A DNA stretch of 64,000 nucleotides from Dasania sp. GY-MA-18 (GTDB lineage: Bacteria > Pseudomonadota > Gammaproteobacteria > Pseudomonadales > Dasaniaceae). The DNA is taken from positions 62,001 to 126,000 of the forward strand of contig NZ_JANHAP010000002.1 in the NCBI RefSeq assembly GCF_024734385.1. Direction: 5' to 3'. Shown piece by piece: positions 8,059-16,208 of this stretch (position 1 is its first letter; each line of letters opens with the position of its first letter). The notes under the pieces are model-generated. The model made no database searches, was not told where the DNA came from, and was given only the letters and a program-made list of their open reading frames with translations. The position numbers and the translations under genes are program-made.

Positions 8059-10296
8059 ATGTTCGGTGAAGACGACGAAATATTGCAGGACTTTTTGGTC
8101 GAAGCCGGCGAGATAATTGAGCAATTATCTGAGCAGCTGGTTGACCTAGAGCAAAGGCCTGATGATCGTGACTTGCTGAATGCTATTTTCCGTGGTTTTC
8201 ACACGGTAAAGGGCGGCGCAGGTTTCTTGCAACTCAACCCACTGGTTGACTGCTGTCATGTGACTGAAAATCTGTTTGATATATTGCGTAATGGCCAGCG
8301 TGCGGTTACTCCAGAGCTTATGGATGTGGTGCTGCAGGCCTTAGATGTGGTTACCGCCATGTTTGACGAGGTGCAAAATGGCACCGAATTAACACCGGCT
8401 GACCCGCAGTTATTGGCTAACTTAACCGCTTTGGTCGAGTGCCGCGATTTAGGCGAAGCTACCGAGGAGGCCAGTCCAGCGGCTGAGCCAGCATCAGAAC
8501 CTGCCGCGCAAGCAAATGCTGCCGCCGAAGGTGATATTACCGACGCCGAGTTTGAGCAATTTTTAGATGCCATCGCCGAACCTGGTGCTGAAGCAACCCC
8601 CGCCGCAGAGGCCGCCGGTGCTGAGGCCACGGGCAGCGATGAGATTAGCGATGATGAATTTGAGGCGCTGTTAGATCAACTGCATGGCAAGGGCCAACAC
8701 GGTGGAGCTCCTGCTAGCCCCGCAGCCGCTGAGACCGCCCCCAGCGCGGCCGCCGGTGGCGGTGATGAGATCACCGATGAAGAATTTGAGGCGCTGTTAG
8801 ACCAACTGCATGGCGGCGGAGCCCCAGGCAGTGAGAAAGCACAGGCCTTTTCAGAAGCTAAGGCCGCATCCAGTTCAACGCCACCCGCACAGGGCGGCAG
8901 CGATGAAATTAACGATGATGAATTTGAGGCCTTATTAGATCAGCTACATGGTCAGGGCCAGGGGCCTACCGCGCAGGCGCCAAAAACGCCAGCCGCTGCC
9001 AAAGCACCAGAGCCGGCTAAGCCCGCGCAACCCGCTGCAGCAGCGCCAGCTGCCGCCAAAACGCCCGATGATAAAGCCAAGGCGCCAGCAGCTGCACCCA
9101 AACGTGCAGCCCCCAATAAAGACGCAGCCCAAACTGAGACCACCGTACGGGTAGACACCCAGCGCTTAGATGACATTATGAATATGGTGGGCGAGCTGGT
9201 GTTGGTGCGCAACCGCCTAGTACGCTTGGGTGCTAGCAGTGGTGATGAGGTCATGGCTAAGGCGGTGTCCAATCTTGATGTGGTCACGGCCGATTTACAG
9301 ACAGCGGTAATGAAAACCCGCATGCAGCCCATTAAAAAAGTGTTTGGTCGTTTTCCGCGTGTGGTTAGGGACTTGGCCCGTAATCTGAAAAAGGAAATCA
9401 GCCTAGAGCTACAAGGTGAGGAAACCGATCTCGATAAAAACCTGGTTGAGGCCTTGGCCGATCCGCTGGTTCACTTGGTGAGAAACTCTGTAGACCACGG
9501 TATAGAAATGCCAGACGATAGAGAGGCCAAAGGTAAGTCGCGGGTGGGCAAAGTAATACTGGCTGCCGAGCAAGAGGGCGACCAGATACTGCTGTCTATC
9601 ACCGACGATGGCGCAGGTATGGACCCTGATATGCTGCGCAGAAAAGCCATAGAAAAGGGCTTGTTCGATGAAGACTCTGCGGCCCGTTTATCCGATTCTG
9701 AGTGCTTTGATATTATCTTCATGCCAGGCTTTTCTACCAAAGTAGAAATATCCGACGTCTCCGGCCGTGGTGTAGGCATGGACGTGGTAAAAACCAAAAT
9801 CACCCAGCTTAACGGCTCTATAGAAATTAAATCTAAAGTGGGTGAGGGTACCCGCTTAGAAATCAAAGTGCCGTTAACTTTGGCGATTATGCCTACCTTA
9901 ATGGTGATGTTAGGCGATCAAACTTTTGCCTTCCCATTGGTTAGCGTTAATGAAATTTTTCATATGAATTTAACGCGCACCAATGTGGTTGATGGTCACG
10001 AAGTAGTAATAGTACGCGACCGGGCCATACCCCTATTTTATTTAAAGCGTTGGCTGGTAGGTGGTGATAAAGATACCCAAAAACTAGAAAGCGCCCATGT
10101 AGTAATAGTGTCTGTGGGCACCCTGCGAGTAGGTTTTGTGGTTGACCAGTTGATAGGTCAGGAAGAGGTGGTTATTAAGCCGCTGGGTAAAATGCTACAC
10201 GGCACTCCAGGCATGGCGGGCGCAACCATTACCGGCGACGGCAGGATTGCGTTGATACTCGATGTTCCTAGCATGTTAAAACGCTATGCAGGTTAA
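8059..10296 (+). CDS. cheA: Chemotaxis histidine kinase CheA
   Basis: Sensor-coupled histidine kinase that phosphorylates CheY and CheB. The 745-residue product has an HPt (P1) domain with phospho-His48 (FRGFHTVKGGAGFL), then about 230 residues of Ala/Pro-rich linker carrying four spaced acidic motifs instead of a recognisable P2 domain, a P3 dimerisation helix (TTVRVDTQRLDDIMNMVGEL), a P4 ATPase domain (N box LVHLVRNSVDHGIE, G1 DDGAGMD, G2 GRGVGMDVV) and a CheW-like P5. The start follows AGGAG. The gene lies in cheYZAB order with a shared transcript likely. Confidence 0.96.
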   Translation: MFGEDDEILQDFLVEAGEIIEQLSEQLVDLEQRPDDRDLLNAIFRGFHTVKGGAGFLQLNPLVDCCHVTENLFDILRNGQRAVTPELMDVVLQALDVVTAMFDEVQNGTELTPADPQLLANLTALVECRDLGEATEEASPAAEPASEPAAQANAAAEGDITDAEFEQFLDAIAEPGAEATPAAEAAGAEATGSDEISDDEFEALLDQLHGKGQHGGAPASPAAAETAPSAAAGGGDEITDEEFEALLDQLHGGGAPGSEKAQAFSEAKAASSSTPPAQGGSDEINDDEFEALLDQLHGQGQGPTAQAPKTPAAAKAPEPAKPAQPAAAAPAAAKTPDDKAKAPAAAPKRAAPNKDAAQTETTVRVDTQRLDDIMNMVGELVLVRNRLVRLGASSGDEVMAKAVSNLDVVTADLQTAVMKTRMQPIKKVFGRFPRVVRDLARNLKKEISLELQGEETDLDKNLVEALADPLVHLVRNSVDHGIEMPDDREAKGKSRVGKVILAAEQEGDQILLSITDDGAGMDPDMLRRKAIEKGLFDEDSAARLSDSECFDIIFMPGFSTKVEISDVSGRGVGMDVVKTKITQLNGSIEIKSKVGEGTRLEIKVPLTLAIMPTLMVMLGDQTFAFPLVSVNEIFHMNLTRTNVVDGHEVVIVRDRAIPLFYLKRWLVGGDKDTQKLESAHVVIVSVGTLRVGFVVDQLIGQEEVVIKPLGKMLHGTPGMAGATITGDGRIALILDVPSMLKRYAG
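8530..8952 (+). repeat. Four acidic linker motifs in CheA
   Basis: Units start near 8530 (ITDAEFEQFLDAIA, diverged), 8635, 8761 and 8899. The last three are 54 nt each and encode DEI(S/T/N)D(D/E)EFEALLDQLHG almost without change. Ala/Pro/Gly-rich spacers of unequal length separate them, so these are spaced short linear motifs rather than a simple tandem repeat. Confidence 0.85.
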
Positions 10297-10372
10297 TGCT
10301 GGCAAAGCTGAATAGCTGACGGAATTGATAACGTTAATAAACTCCCGTCATTGATTTTTCTAGAGGTTATAA

Positions 10373-11452
10373 ATGGCGGTTACCGTCTTAATAGTTGATG
10401 ACTCCAGCTTTTTTAGGCGGCGTTTAAGTGACATGATTACTGGGGTCGATGGGCTCAGTGTAGTCGGTTGCGCAGAAAATGGCTTAGAGGCAGTAGAGCT
10501 TTGCAAAAAGCTAAAGCCTGATGTCATCACTATGGATTATGAAATGCCGGTGATGGATGGCATCACTGCGGTGCGCAGGATTATGCAAGAATGCCCTACG
10601 CCCATACTCATGTTTTCCTCGCTAACTTACGAGGGCGCACGCATTACTTTAGATTCACTGGCCGCAGGCGCGGTGGATTACTTACCCAAAAACTTTTCTG
10701 AAATAGCTAGCAATTCTGCGCAACTAAAAAAACGCTTAGCCCAGTGTATTTTAGATGTTGCTGCGGCAGGTAAAAAAAGCACTGCGCCCACTACGCCCTT
10801 TAGTATTGGTGTTCGCCCCGCGAGTACTGCAGCCGCATCATCAGTTTCCTCGGCTACTAGTGCAGCCTTAAATCTCGCACGCCATAGCGTGGATTGTAAT
10901 GTGATAGTGATAGGTACCTCCACAGGGGGGCCGTTAGCCTTGCAGAATGTACTGTCGTCTTTACCGGCAAATTTTTCTAAGCCTTTGGTGCTGGTACAGC
11001 ATATGCCTGCGGCTTTTACCAAGGCCTTTGCCGAGCGTTTAAATTCTTTTTGTCAGATCACCGTAAAAGAAGCAGTAGATGGAGACAGGCTGGCCGCCGG
11101 TGTCGCGTTGCTAGCCCCTGGTGGCAAGCAGCTGATTATTTCTGCAGGCGGAACCGTAAAAGTGCTACCCGGAGACGAACGCTTGCACTATAAACCCTGC
11201 GTCGATATTACTTTCGCTTCAGCTGCCAATGTTTTTGCCGATAAAGTATTAGCAGTAGTGTTAACAGGTATGGGAGCAGATGGTTGCGAAGGCGCAAAAC
11301 TGCTAAAACAAAAAGGGGCCACCGTGTGGGGGCAAGATGAGCGTACCTCGGTAATTTACGGTATGCCCATGGCGGTAGCCAAAGCCCAGCTTACCGACGA
11401 AGTCTTGCCACTAGAGCAAATAGGCCCACGTTTAATACAAGCGACTTTATAG
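10373..11452 (+). CDS. cheB: Chemotaxis protein-glutamate methylesterase/deamidase CheB
   Basis: Removes methyl groups from chemoreceptors and is activated by CheA. The 359-residue product has a receiver domain (Asp9-Asp10, phospho-Asp55 in ITMDYEMPVMDG), a linker of about residues 130-170, and a C-terminal esterase domain with the catalytic Ser in GTSTGGP, His in VQHMPAAFTKAFAERL and Asp in LTGMGADG. The stop codon directly abuts the motC start. No cheR lies in this window. Confidence 0.95.
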   Translation: MAVTVLIVDDSSFFRRRLSDMITGVDGLSVVGCAENGLEAVELCKKLKPDVITMDYEMPVMDGITAVRRIMQECPTPILMFSSLTYEGARITLDSLAAGAVDYLPKNFSEIASNSAQLKKRLAQCILDVAAAGKKSTAPTTPFSIGVRPASTAAASSVSSATSAALNLARHSVDCNVIVIGTSTGGPLALQNVLSSLPANFSKPLVLVQHMPAAFTKAFAERLNSFCQITVKEAVDGDRLAAGVALLAPGGKQLIISAGGTVKVLPGDERLHYKPCVDITFASAANVFADKVLAVVLTGMGADGCEGAKLLKQKGATVWGQDERTSVIYGMPMAVAKAQLTDEVLPLEQIGPRLIQATL

Positions 11453-12199
11453 ATGGATTTACTCAGCATATTTGGCGTTATTCTAGGTTTTGTTGCCATT
11501 CTCGGTGGTAACTACTTAGAGGGCGGCAGCATTTCGGCATTGGCCAACTTTCCTGCGGCATTTATTGTTGTGGGAGGCACTTTTGCTGCGGCCATGCTGC
11601 AAACGCCGTGGCAGGGTTTAAAATTTGCGCTGTCGCGCTTGCGCCATGTTTTTGCGCCGCCTAATTTGGGTTTTAAACAGGGCGTAAAAAAAGTCGTAAA
11701 ATGGTCAGCGCGGGCGCGCAAAGATGGCCTGTTAGGCTTAGAGGATATTGCCGAAACTGAGCCGGATTTATTTGCTCGCAAGGGTTTGCAATTATTAGTC
11801 GATGGTGGCGAGCCTGAAAATATACGCAACATCTTAGAAGTAGAAACCTTAGTGCTAGAACAGCGCGATGTGGATGCCGCTAAATTTTATGAAAGCATGG
11901 GCGGTTACTCTCCTACCATAGGTATTATTGGTGCCGTAATGGGCCTGATACATGTGATGGGTAATTTGGCCGACCCCAGTAAATTGGGCGCAGGCATAGC
12001 CGTGGCCTTTGTTGCCACTATTTACGGGGTGGCTTTTGCTAACCTGCTGTTACTACCTATTGCCAGTAAGCTCAGAGGCCTAGCGCGCAGCCAAGCACAA
12101 TACCGTGAATTAATCATTGAGGGCATTATTGCTATTGCCGAGGGTGAAAACCCCAGAGCAATAGAATTAAAACTTGATGGTTTTTTACACGGTAATTAG
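11453..12199 (+). CDS. motC: Flagellar motor stator protein MotC (MotA/PomA family)
   Basis: Membrane subunit of the stator that converts ion flow to torque. The 248-residue product has four predicted membrane segments, an N-terminal GGNYLEGGSISAL stretch typical of the MotC/PomA branch, and conserved prolines in the membrane segments (e.g. GGYSPTIGIIGAVMGLIHVM). The ATG begins at the base after the cheB stop, implying translational coupling. The coupling ion cannot be told from sequence with confidence. Confidence 0.92.
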   Translation: MDLLSIFGVILGFVAILGGNYLEGGSISALANFPAAFIVVGGTFAAAMLQTPWQGLKFALSRLRHVFAPPNLGFKQGVKKVVKWSARARKDGLLGLEDIAETEPDLFARKGLQLLVDGGEPENIRNILEVETLVLEQRDVDAAKFYESMGGYSPTIGIIGAVMGLIHVMGNLADPSKLGAGIAVAFVATIYGVAFANLLLLPIASKLRGLARSQAQYRELIIEGIIAIAEGENPRAIELKLDGFLHGN

Positions 12200-12208
12200 G
12201 TGACGCTT

Positions 12209-13156
12209 ATGCGGCGACAAGTTGTAGACGATAATGTTCATCATGAGCGCTGGCTAGTTTCTTACGCCGATTTTATTACCTTGTTATTTGCGTTTTTTGT
12301 GGTGATGTATTCCATCTCACAGGTTAGTGAAACCAAGTACAGGGTCTTGTCTAATACCCTAACCAAAACCTTTAACAAAAAAGATGCTCAGCTCACCTTG
12401 GATCCCATACAGATGGGCGAGCCAGCGTTAAAAAACAATATTAATCTTATAGACCTAGAGGCCATGGCCTTAAAAAATAGCGACGGTGAGGCCGAAGGTG
12501 AGGGCGGCGCTGATGACGAGGGTGAGTTGCCTGAGCAGTTTCATAAAATCACCGAAAATATCGAAGAGGTGTTTGGTGAACTGTTAGATACCAAAATGAT
12601 ACACCTGCAAGGTAATGAGGAATGGTTGTCAGTAGAGATGAAATCATCCTTATTATTTGAAACCGGTGATGCGCGCTTGACCGTACCTTCTATGGAAATA
12701 CTGGCAAGCTTGGCGGGTTTGTTTAAAGATTCGAGCAACCCCATACGGGTTGAGGGCTTTACTGATAATGTGCCCATAAGCAATGAGTTTTTTGAATCAA
12801 ACTGGGAGTTATCGGCCGCGAGAGCGGCAGCCGTGGTTAGGTTATTTGCTGAAGAGGGCATAGACCCGGCACGTATGGCCGCAGTAGGCTATGGTGAACA
12901 TCAGCCAGTAGCAGACAACGACAGCCCGGCAGGCCGTGAAAAAAATCGTCGGGTGGTGTTAATGATTTCAAAAACCGCCCAGCTTAGGCCCGTGCTGCCC
13001 GAGCTGGCTGGCGATAGTGATTTTAAAGCGCCGGAACCAGAGCCTGAACCGGTGCCCGCCGTTCCGGACGACCCCTTACAGGGCGTACAAACCATTAAGC
13101 TTGAGGGTGGCGGTTTGCTGTTTACCCGCGATACCGAGCCTGCTGAGCAACCCTAA
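12209..13156 (+). CDS. motD: Flagellar motor stator protein MotD (MotB family)
   Basis: Peptidoglycan-anchored stator subunit. The 315-residue product has one N-terminal membrane helix with the ion-binding Asp21 (RWLVSYADFITLLFAF), a linker with an acidic Gly-rich patch, and an OmpA-like peptidoglycan-binding domain (VEGFTDNVPI, WELSAARAAAVVRLF, GREKNRRV), then a Pro/Glu-rich tail. The frame is open from GTG 12200, but AGGTGA at 12198-12203 positions the ribosome on ATG 12209. It is paired with MotC. Confidence 0.92.
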   Translation: MRRQVVDDNVHHERWLVSYADFITLLFAFFVVMYSISQVSETKYRVLSNTLTKTFNKKDAQLTLDPIQMGEPALKNNINLIDLEAMALKNSDGEAEGEGGADDEGELPEQFHKITENIEEVFGELLDTKMIHLQGNEEWLSVEMKSSLLFETGDARLTVPSMEILASLAGLFKDSSNPIRVEGFTDNVPISNEFFESNWELSAARAAAVVRLFAEEGIDPARMAAVGYGEHQPVADNDSPAGREKNRRVVLMISKTAQLRPVLPELAGDSDFKAPEPEPEPVPAVPDDPLQGVQTIKLEGGGLLFTRDTEPAEQP

Positions 13157-13176
13157 GCAGTGAGTATTAGGGCGAG

Positions 13177-13192
13177 TGGCAAGATTATTGCA
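13177..13192 (+). promoter_or_regulatory. Candidate sigma-54 promoter of parC
   Basis: TGGCAA-GATTA-TTGCA matches the RpoN consensus at 10 of 11 defined positions with GG-N10-GC spacing. The -12 C is 77 nt before ATG 13268. It lies in the 111-bp gap after motD, giving parC-parP a start independent of the upstream che-mot transcript. Confidence 0.6.
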
Positions 13193-13226
13193 GTGGCAGT
13201 ATCACTGTGGATAATCATTCTTTTTC

Positions 13227-13240
13227 ATCAAATAATTGAC
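13227..13240 (+). promoter_or_regulatory. FleQ-like operator in the parC leader
   Basis: ATCAAATAATTGAC matches the FleQ-type palindrome GTCAATNNATTGAC at 10 of 12 defined positions. It lies about 35-50 nt downstream of the -12 element. Binding downstream of the promoter is the arrangement known for several FleQ-activated flagellar operons of Pseudomonas. Confidence 0.4.
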
Positions 13241-13267
13241 GGCCAGGCATAGGGTTGAGGTTGGGTA

Positions 13268-14050
13268 ATGCGAGTTTGGGCAGTAGCAAACCAAAAAGGC
13301 GGGGTGGGTAAAACCACCACGGCAGTAACGCTAGGCGGTTTATTGGCCGAACGTAAACAGCGGGTACTACTGCTGGATTTAGACCCGCACGGCTCTATGA
13401 CCAGCTATTTTGGTTACGACCCCGACACTTTAAGCCAAAGCAGCTTTAACCTTTTTGCCGAACAAGAGCCCGATGCCCAGGCCATTAATGCCCTGTTGCT
13501 AAGCACGCCCTGCGAGGGCCTAACACTGCTGCCCAGCAGCATGGCTTTGGCCACGGTAGAGCGCCGCGCCGCAGCCGAGGGTATGGGCTTAAAAGTCTCG
13601 CGAGCCCTGGCCAAAGTGTGGGATCAATTTGATTACGTACTGATAGATAGCCCGCCGGTATTGGGCGCCTTAATGATCAATGCGCTGGCCGCCTCCGAGC
13701 GTTTACTGGTGCCGGTACAAACAGAGTTTTTAGCCTTAAAAGGCTTAGAGCGTATGATACGCACCATTTCCATGGTGACTCAGTCACTGCGTAAAGACCT
13801 AAACTATACGATTATCCCTACCATGTTTGACCGCCGCACCCAGGCCTCGGTTGGCGCGCTGCGGGAGCTGCGTAACACTTACCCAAATACCATATGGGCC
13901 GCCATGATACCGGTAGATACTCGCATCAGAGACGCCAGCCGCAACGGGGTGCCGCTATCTCAATACTCCGCAGACTCCAGAGGGGCGGCTGCTTACCGCT
14001 CGCTGCTTAAGAGCCTGCTGTCACAACAAGATCAACGCACACCCGCATAG
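13268..14050 (+). CDS. parC: ParA-family ATPase ParC-like (polar placement of chemotaxis proteins)
   Basis: MinD/ParA-type ATPase. Homologues at this position in polar-flagellated gammaproteobacteria (ParC of Vibrio) recruit and segregate chemosensory arrays at the cell pole. The 260-residue product has a deviant Walker A motif (NQKGGVGKTTTAVTLGG) near residue 8, a DLDPHGSMTSYFG switch and IDSPPVLG. It has no partner parB; instead parP follows, which supports a chemotaxis role over plasmid or chromosome partition. The name should not be confused with topoisomerase IV parC. Neither CheA nor CheW localisation can be read from sequence, so the role is by family and context. Confidence 0.85.
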   Translation: MRVWAVANQKGGVGKTTTAVTLGGLLAERKQRVLLLDLDPHGSMTSYFGYDPDTLSQSSFNLFAEQEPDAQAINALLLSTPCEGLTLLPSSMALATVERRAAAEGMGLKVSRALAKVWDQFDYVLIDSPPVLGALMINALAASERLLVPVQTEFLALKGLERMIRTISMVTQSLRKDLNYTIIPTMFDRRTQASVGALRELRNTYPNTIWAAMIPVDTRIRDASRNGVPLSQYSADSRGAAAYRSLLKSLLSQQDQRTPA

Positions 14051-14073
14051 GCTGCGAGTGTCAGGTAGTGTTA

Positions 14074-15111
14074 ATGAGTAAGTTTGAGCCGCCAAAGCCT
14101 TCAGGGCCAGCCGATCAAGAGCCCAGCAATGAAATCCAGGATTACCTGGATTTATTGCTGGCGCCCACCGCTGACCCCAATAATGCGGCGCCTGAGGTAT
14201 TAAACTCGGAGCGGCAAGCACAAGCGGATATAGCCACCGAGCCTAAGGCCACAAACAAGCCACTCAGCCCCCCATCAGCCCTAGCTAGCAAGCCTGCTGC
14301 CCCCGTCGGGCGCTCGCGTTTATCGCAGGTTGCCGCGCGCATGGAGCAAGAGCGCAATACTAGGCCTTTTGCAGAGCCGGTGCAGCCAGTCGCCTTTAAA
14401 TTGCCTTTACCTAAAGTACAAGCGCCAGAGGTAGAGGCGCCACCCGCAGCTAAACCCGCTGCCGTAGTCGCCCCCTTAGTGACACCGGTAGAGCCTGTAG
14501 TTGAACAAGCAGTAGCGGTAGAGCCCGTAGTTGCAGAAACAGTAGTTGCAGAGCCAGTAGCTGAACAGCTGGCACCGCCGGAAGAGGAAGTGGTGGCGGT
14601 GAGTAAAGCGCAGTCGCATCCAACCTCGGCATGGATGGACAATGGCCGCCCCAGCTGGGCCCAGCAGCGTTTCGAGTGCCTGTTATTTTCGGTGGGGGGC
14701 TTAACCCTGGCAGTGCCGTTGGCGGAGTTGGGCAGCATTTACCCCATCACCGATGAGCTCACCCCCTTGTTTGGGCAAATCGATTGGTTTTTGGGCTTAC
14801 TGACGGTTAAGCAAGGCAATATACGCAGCGTCAATACCGCTAAGGTCGTGATGCCAGAGCGCTATCAGGAAGCTATGGCGGACAATTTTAATTATGTTAT
14901 CTCTATAAATGGTGTAGATTGGGGCCTGGCCGTAGACAGTGTCGCCAGCGCTATTAGCCTCAACCCAGAAGATGTGCGTTGGCGCAGTGAGCGCAGCAAG
15001 CGGCCTTGGCTGGCCGGCACTGTGGTAGATCATATGTGCGCATTGTTAGATGTAAGCCAATTGGCTTTAATGTTTATAGAGCGCGACCGCAGCCGCGACA
15101 AGGCAAAATAG
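14074..15111 (+). CDS. parP: CheW-domain protein ParP-like
   Basis: The 345-residue product has an N-terminal disordered Pro/Val/Ala/Glu-rich region (about residues 1-200, with repeated VEPVVA-type units) and a C-terminal CheW-like domain beginning near RFECLLFSVGGLTLAVPLAEL. ParP in Vibrio links ParC to CheA and receptors through such a domain. The frame is open from a GTG at 14068; ATG 14074 lies 8 bases after AGG and is preferred. It sits directly between parC and cheW, as in Pseudomonas. Confidence 0.85.
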   Translation: MSKFEPPKPSGPADQEPSNEIQDYLDLLLAPTADPNNAAPEVLNSERQAQADIATEPKATNKPLSPPSALASKPAAPVGRSRLSQVAARMEQERNTRPFAEPVQPVAFKLPLPKVQAPEVEAPPAAKPAAVVAPLVTPVEPVVEQAVAVEPVVAETVVAEPVAEQLAPPEEEVVAVSKAQSHPTSAWMDNGRPSWAQQRFECLLFSVGGLTLAVPLAELGSIYPITDELTPLFGQIDWFLGLLTVKQGNIRSVNTAKVVMPERYQEAMADNFNYVISINGVDWGLAVDSVASAISLNPEDVRWRSERSKRPWLAGTVVDHMCALLDVSQLALMFIERDRSRDKAK

Positions 15112-15126
15112 GGCCTGCCCTTGGGC

Positions 15127-15142
15127 TGGCACAGTTAGTGCT
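15127..15142 (+). promoter_or_regulatory. Candidate sigma-54 promoter of cheW
   Basis: TGGCAC-AGTTA-GTGCT has a perfect -24 box and a -12 box matching 4 of 5 positions, with exact GG-N10-GC spacing. The -12 C is 77 nt before ATG 15218. The right half overlaps a perfect inverted repeat, TAGTGC-TTT-GCACTA (15136-15150). Confidence 0.55.
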
Positions 15143-15169
15143 TTGCACTATAGTATTAAACAATTGATT

Positions 15170-15183
15170 GATAATTTTTTGAC
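15170..15183 (+). promoter_or_regulatory. FleQ-like half-site in the cheW leader
   Basis: GATAATTTTTTGAC matches the FleQ-type palindrome at 9 of 12 defined positions, with an intact TTGAC half. A hairpin GCCGA-CGTTT-TCGGC follows directly (15184-15198). A comparable T-run plus TTGACGC lies in the flhB leader at 60-71. Confidence 0.3.
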
Positions 15184-15217
15184 GCCGACGTTTTCGGCTT
15201 ACTAAGGGCTTTAATCC

Positions 15218-15697
15218 ATGGCAAGTAACACAGCAAAAAATGCAGATGATCCTATCTTACAGTGGGTCACTTTTCGTTTAGATGGCGAAACCTACGGCAT
15301 TAATGTTATGCAGGTGCAAGAGGTTTTACGTTATACCGAGATAGCACCTGTGCCGGGCGCACCAGCCTATGTGTTAGGTATTATCAATTTACGGGGTAAT
15401 GTTGTTACTGTTATCGATACTCGCCATCGCTTTGGTTTAACCTCCAGCGAGATTACCGATCAAACCCGCATAGTGATTATCGAATCGGAAAGCCATGTAG
15501 TAGGTATTTTGGTGGATGCCGTAGCCGAGGTGGTTTACCTGCGCGAATCTGAAATAGAAACTGCCCCCAATGTGGGTAACGAAGAGAGCGCCAAGTTTAT
15601 ACAGGGCGTGTGTAATAAAAATGATCAGCTGCTGATTTTAGTCGAGCTGGACAAGCTACTCACTGACCAGGAATGGACAGAAGTAGAAGAGATATAA
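15218..15697 (+). CDS. cheW: Chemotaxis coupling protein CheW
   Basis: Links chemoreceptors to CheA in the polar array. The 159-residue product is one CheW SH3-like double barrel: LQWVTFRLDGETYGINVMQV, then VLGIINLRGNVVTVIDTRHR and a C-terminal LILVELDKLLT. The length is normal. It is followed by a DUF2802 gene after 12 bp, with the pair ending at a strong terminator. Confidence 0.95.
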   Translation: MASNTAKNADDPILQWVTFRLDGETYGINVMQVQEVLRYTEIAPVPGAPAYVLGIINLRGNVVTVIDTRHRFGLTSSEITDQTRIVIIESESHVVGILVDAVAEVVYLRESEIETAPNVGNEESAKFIQGVCNKNDQLLILVELDKLLTDQEWTEVEEI

Positions 15698-15709
15698 GCG
15701 AGTATCAAC

Positions 15710-16096
15710 ATGTTAATCTGGGGCGCTTTATTTGTACTGGCCGCATACTCGGTAGCAGTGTCTGGCTATGCAATAAAAAATCGCAATAAGCTAGAGCAGT
15801 TAGAGGCCAGCCTCAGCGAAAAAATGGCCCAGTTTAATCGCGAGCTAGAAGCGGTTAACAATGGCGCTATAGGGGTAGGGCAGCACCTGATACACGTAGA
15901 GAAAAAGCTCAACACGGTAGTGAGTGAGCAAGAGCGTTTATTAACAACTGCCGAGTTTCAACCCTACGGCCAAGCCGAGGCCATGGCCGAGCAAGGGGTA
16001 GATGCAGAGCAACTCTCTGAACGTTTTGGACTATCTGAGTCTGAGGCGCAGTTAATGAGCATGATTAAGCAGCGCTCAGCGGCACAAGCATTGTAA
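15710..16096 (+). CDS. DUF2802 membrane-anchored coiled-coil protein
   Basis: The 128-residue protein has one N-terminal membrane helix (LIWGALFVLAAYSVAVSGYA), a coiled-coil stretch of about residues 25-85, and a short C-terminal helical motif (GVDAEQLSERFGLSESEAQLM) that resembles a winged-helix start. It matches the DUF2802 family, which is found next to cheW in Pseudomonas. The function is unknown; co-transcription with cheW suggests a link to flagella or chemotaxis. A terminator follows 19 bp downstream. Confidence 0.8.
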   Translation: MLIWGALFVLAAYSVAVSGYAIKNRNKLEQLEASLSEKMAQFNRELEAVNNGAIGVGQHLIHVEKKLNTVVSEQERLLTTAEFQPYGQAEAMAEQGVDAEQLSERFGLSESEAQLMSMIKQRSAAQAL

Positions 16097-16115
16097 AAAA
16101 CACGAATATTTCACC

Positions 16116-16146
16116 AAGCCCAGCCAGTAATGGCTGGGCTTTTTTG
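16116..16146 (+). terminator. Intrinsic terminator after cheW-DUF2802
   Basis: AAGCCCAGCCA-GTAA-TGGCTGGGCTT is an 11-bp perfect stem with a 4-nt loop followed by a T run. It closes the flagellar/chemotaxis block. Confidence 0.9.
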
Positions 16147-16208
16147 TCTTTGCTCTTTAATATCGGGCGGTAATCAGTAACAACATAGCAATCACTTAGA
16201 GGTAGCAT

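Noticed and set aside
10301-10320. TGGCAA upstream of cheB as a sigma-54 -24 box
   Set aside because: No GC at the required distance of 10 bases.
13160-13252. 30-codon GTG-started open frame with one hydrophobic helix between motD and parC
   Set aside because: It has only a weak ribosome binding site, and its codons overlap the well-matched sigma-54 element at 13177-13192 and the FleQ-like box. The sequence is better explained as regulatory DNA, though a small membrane protein is not excluded.
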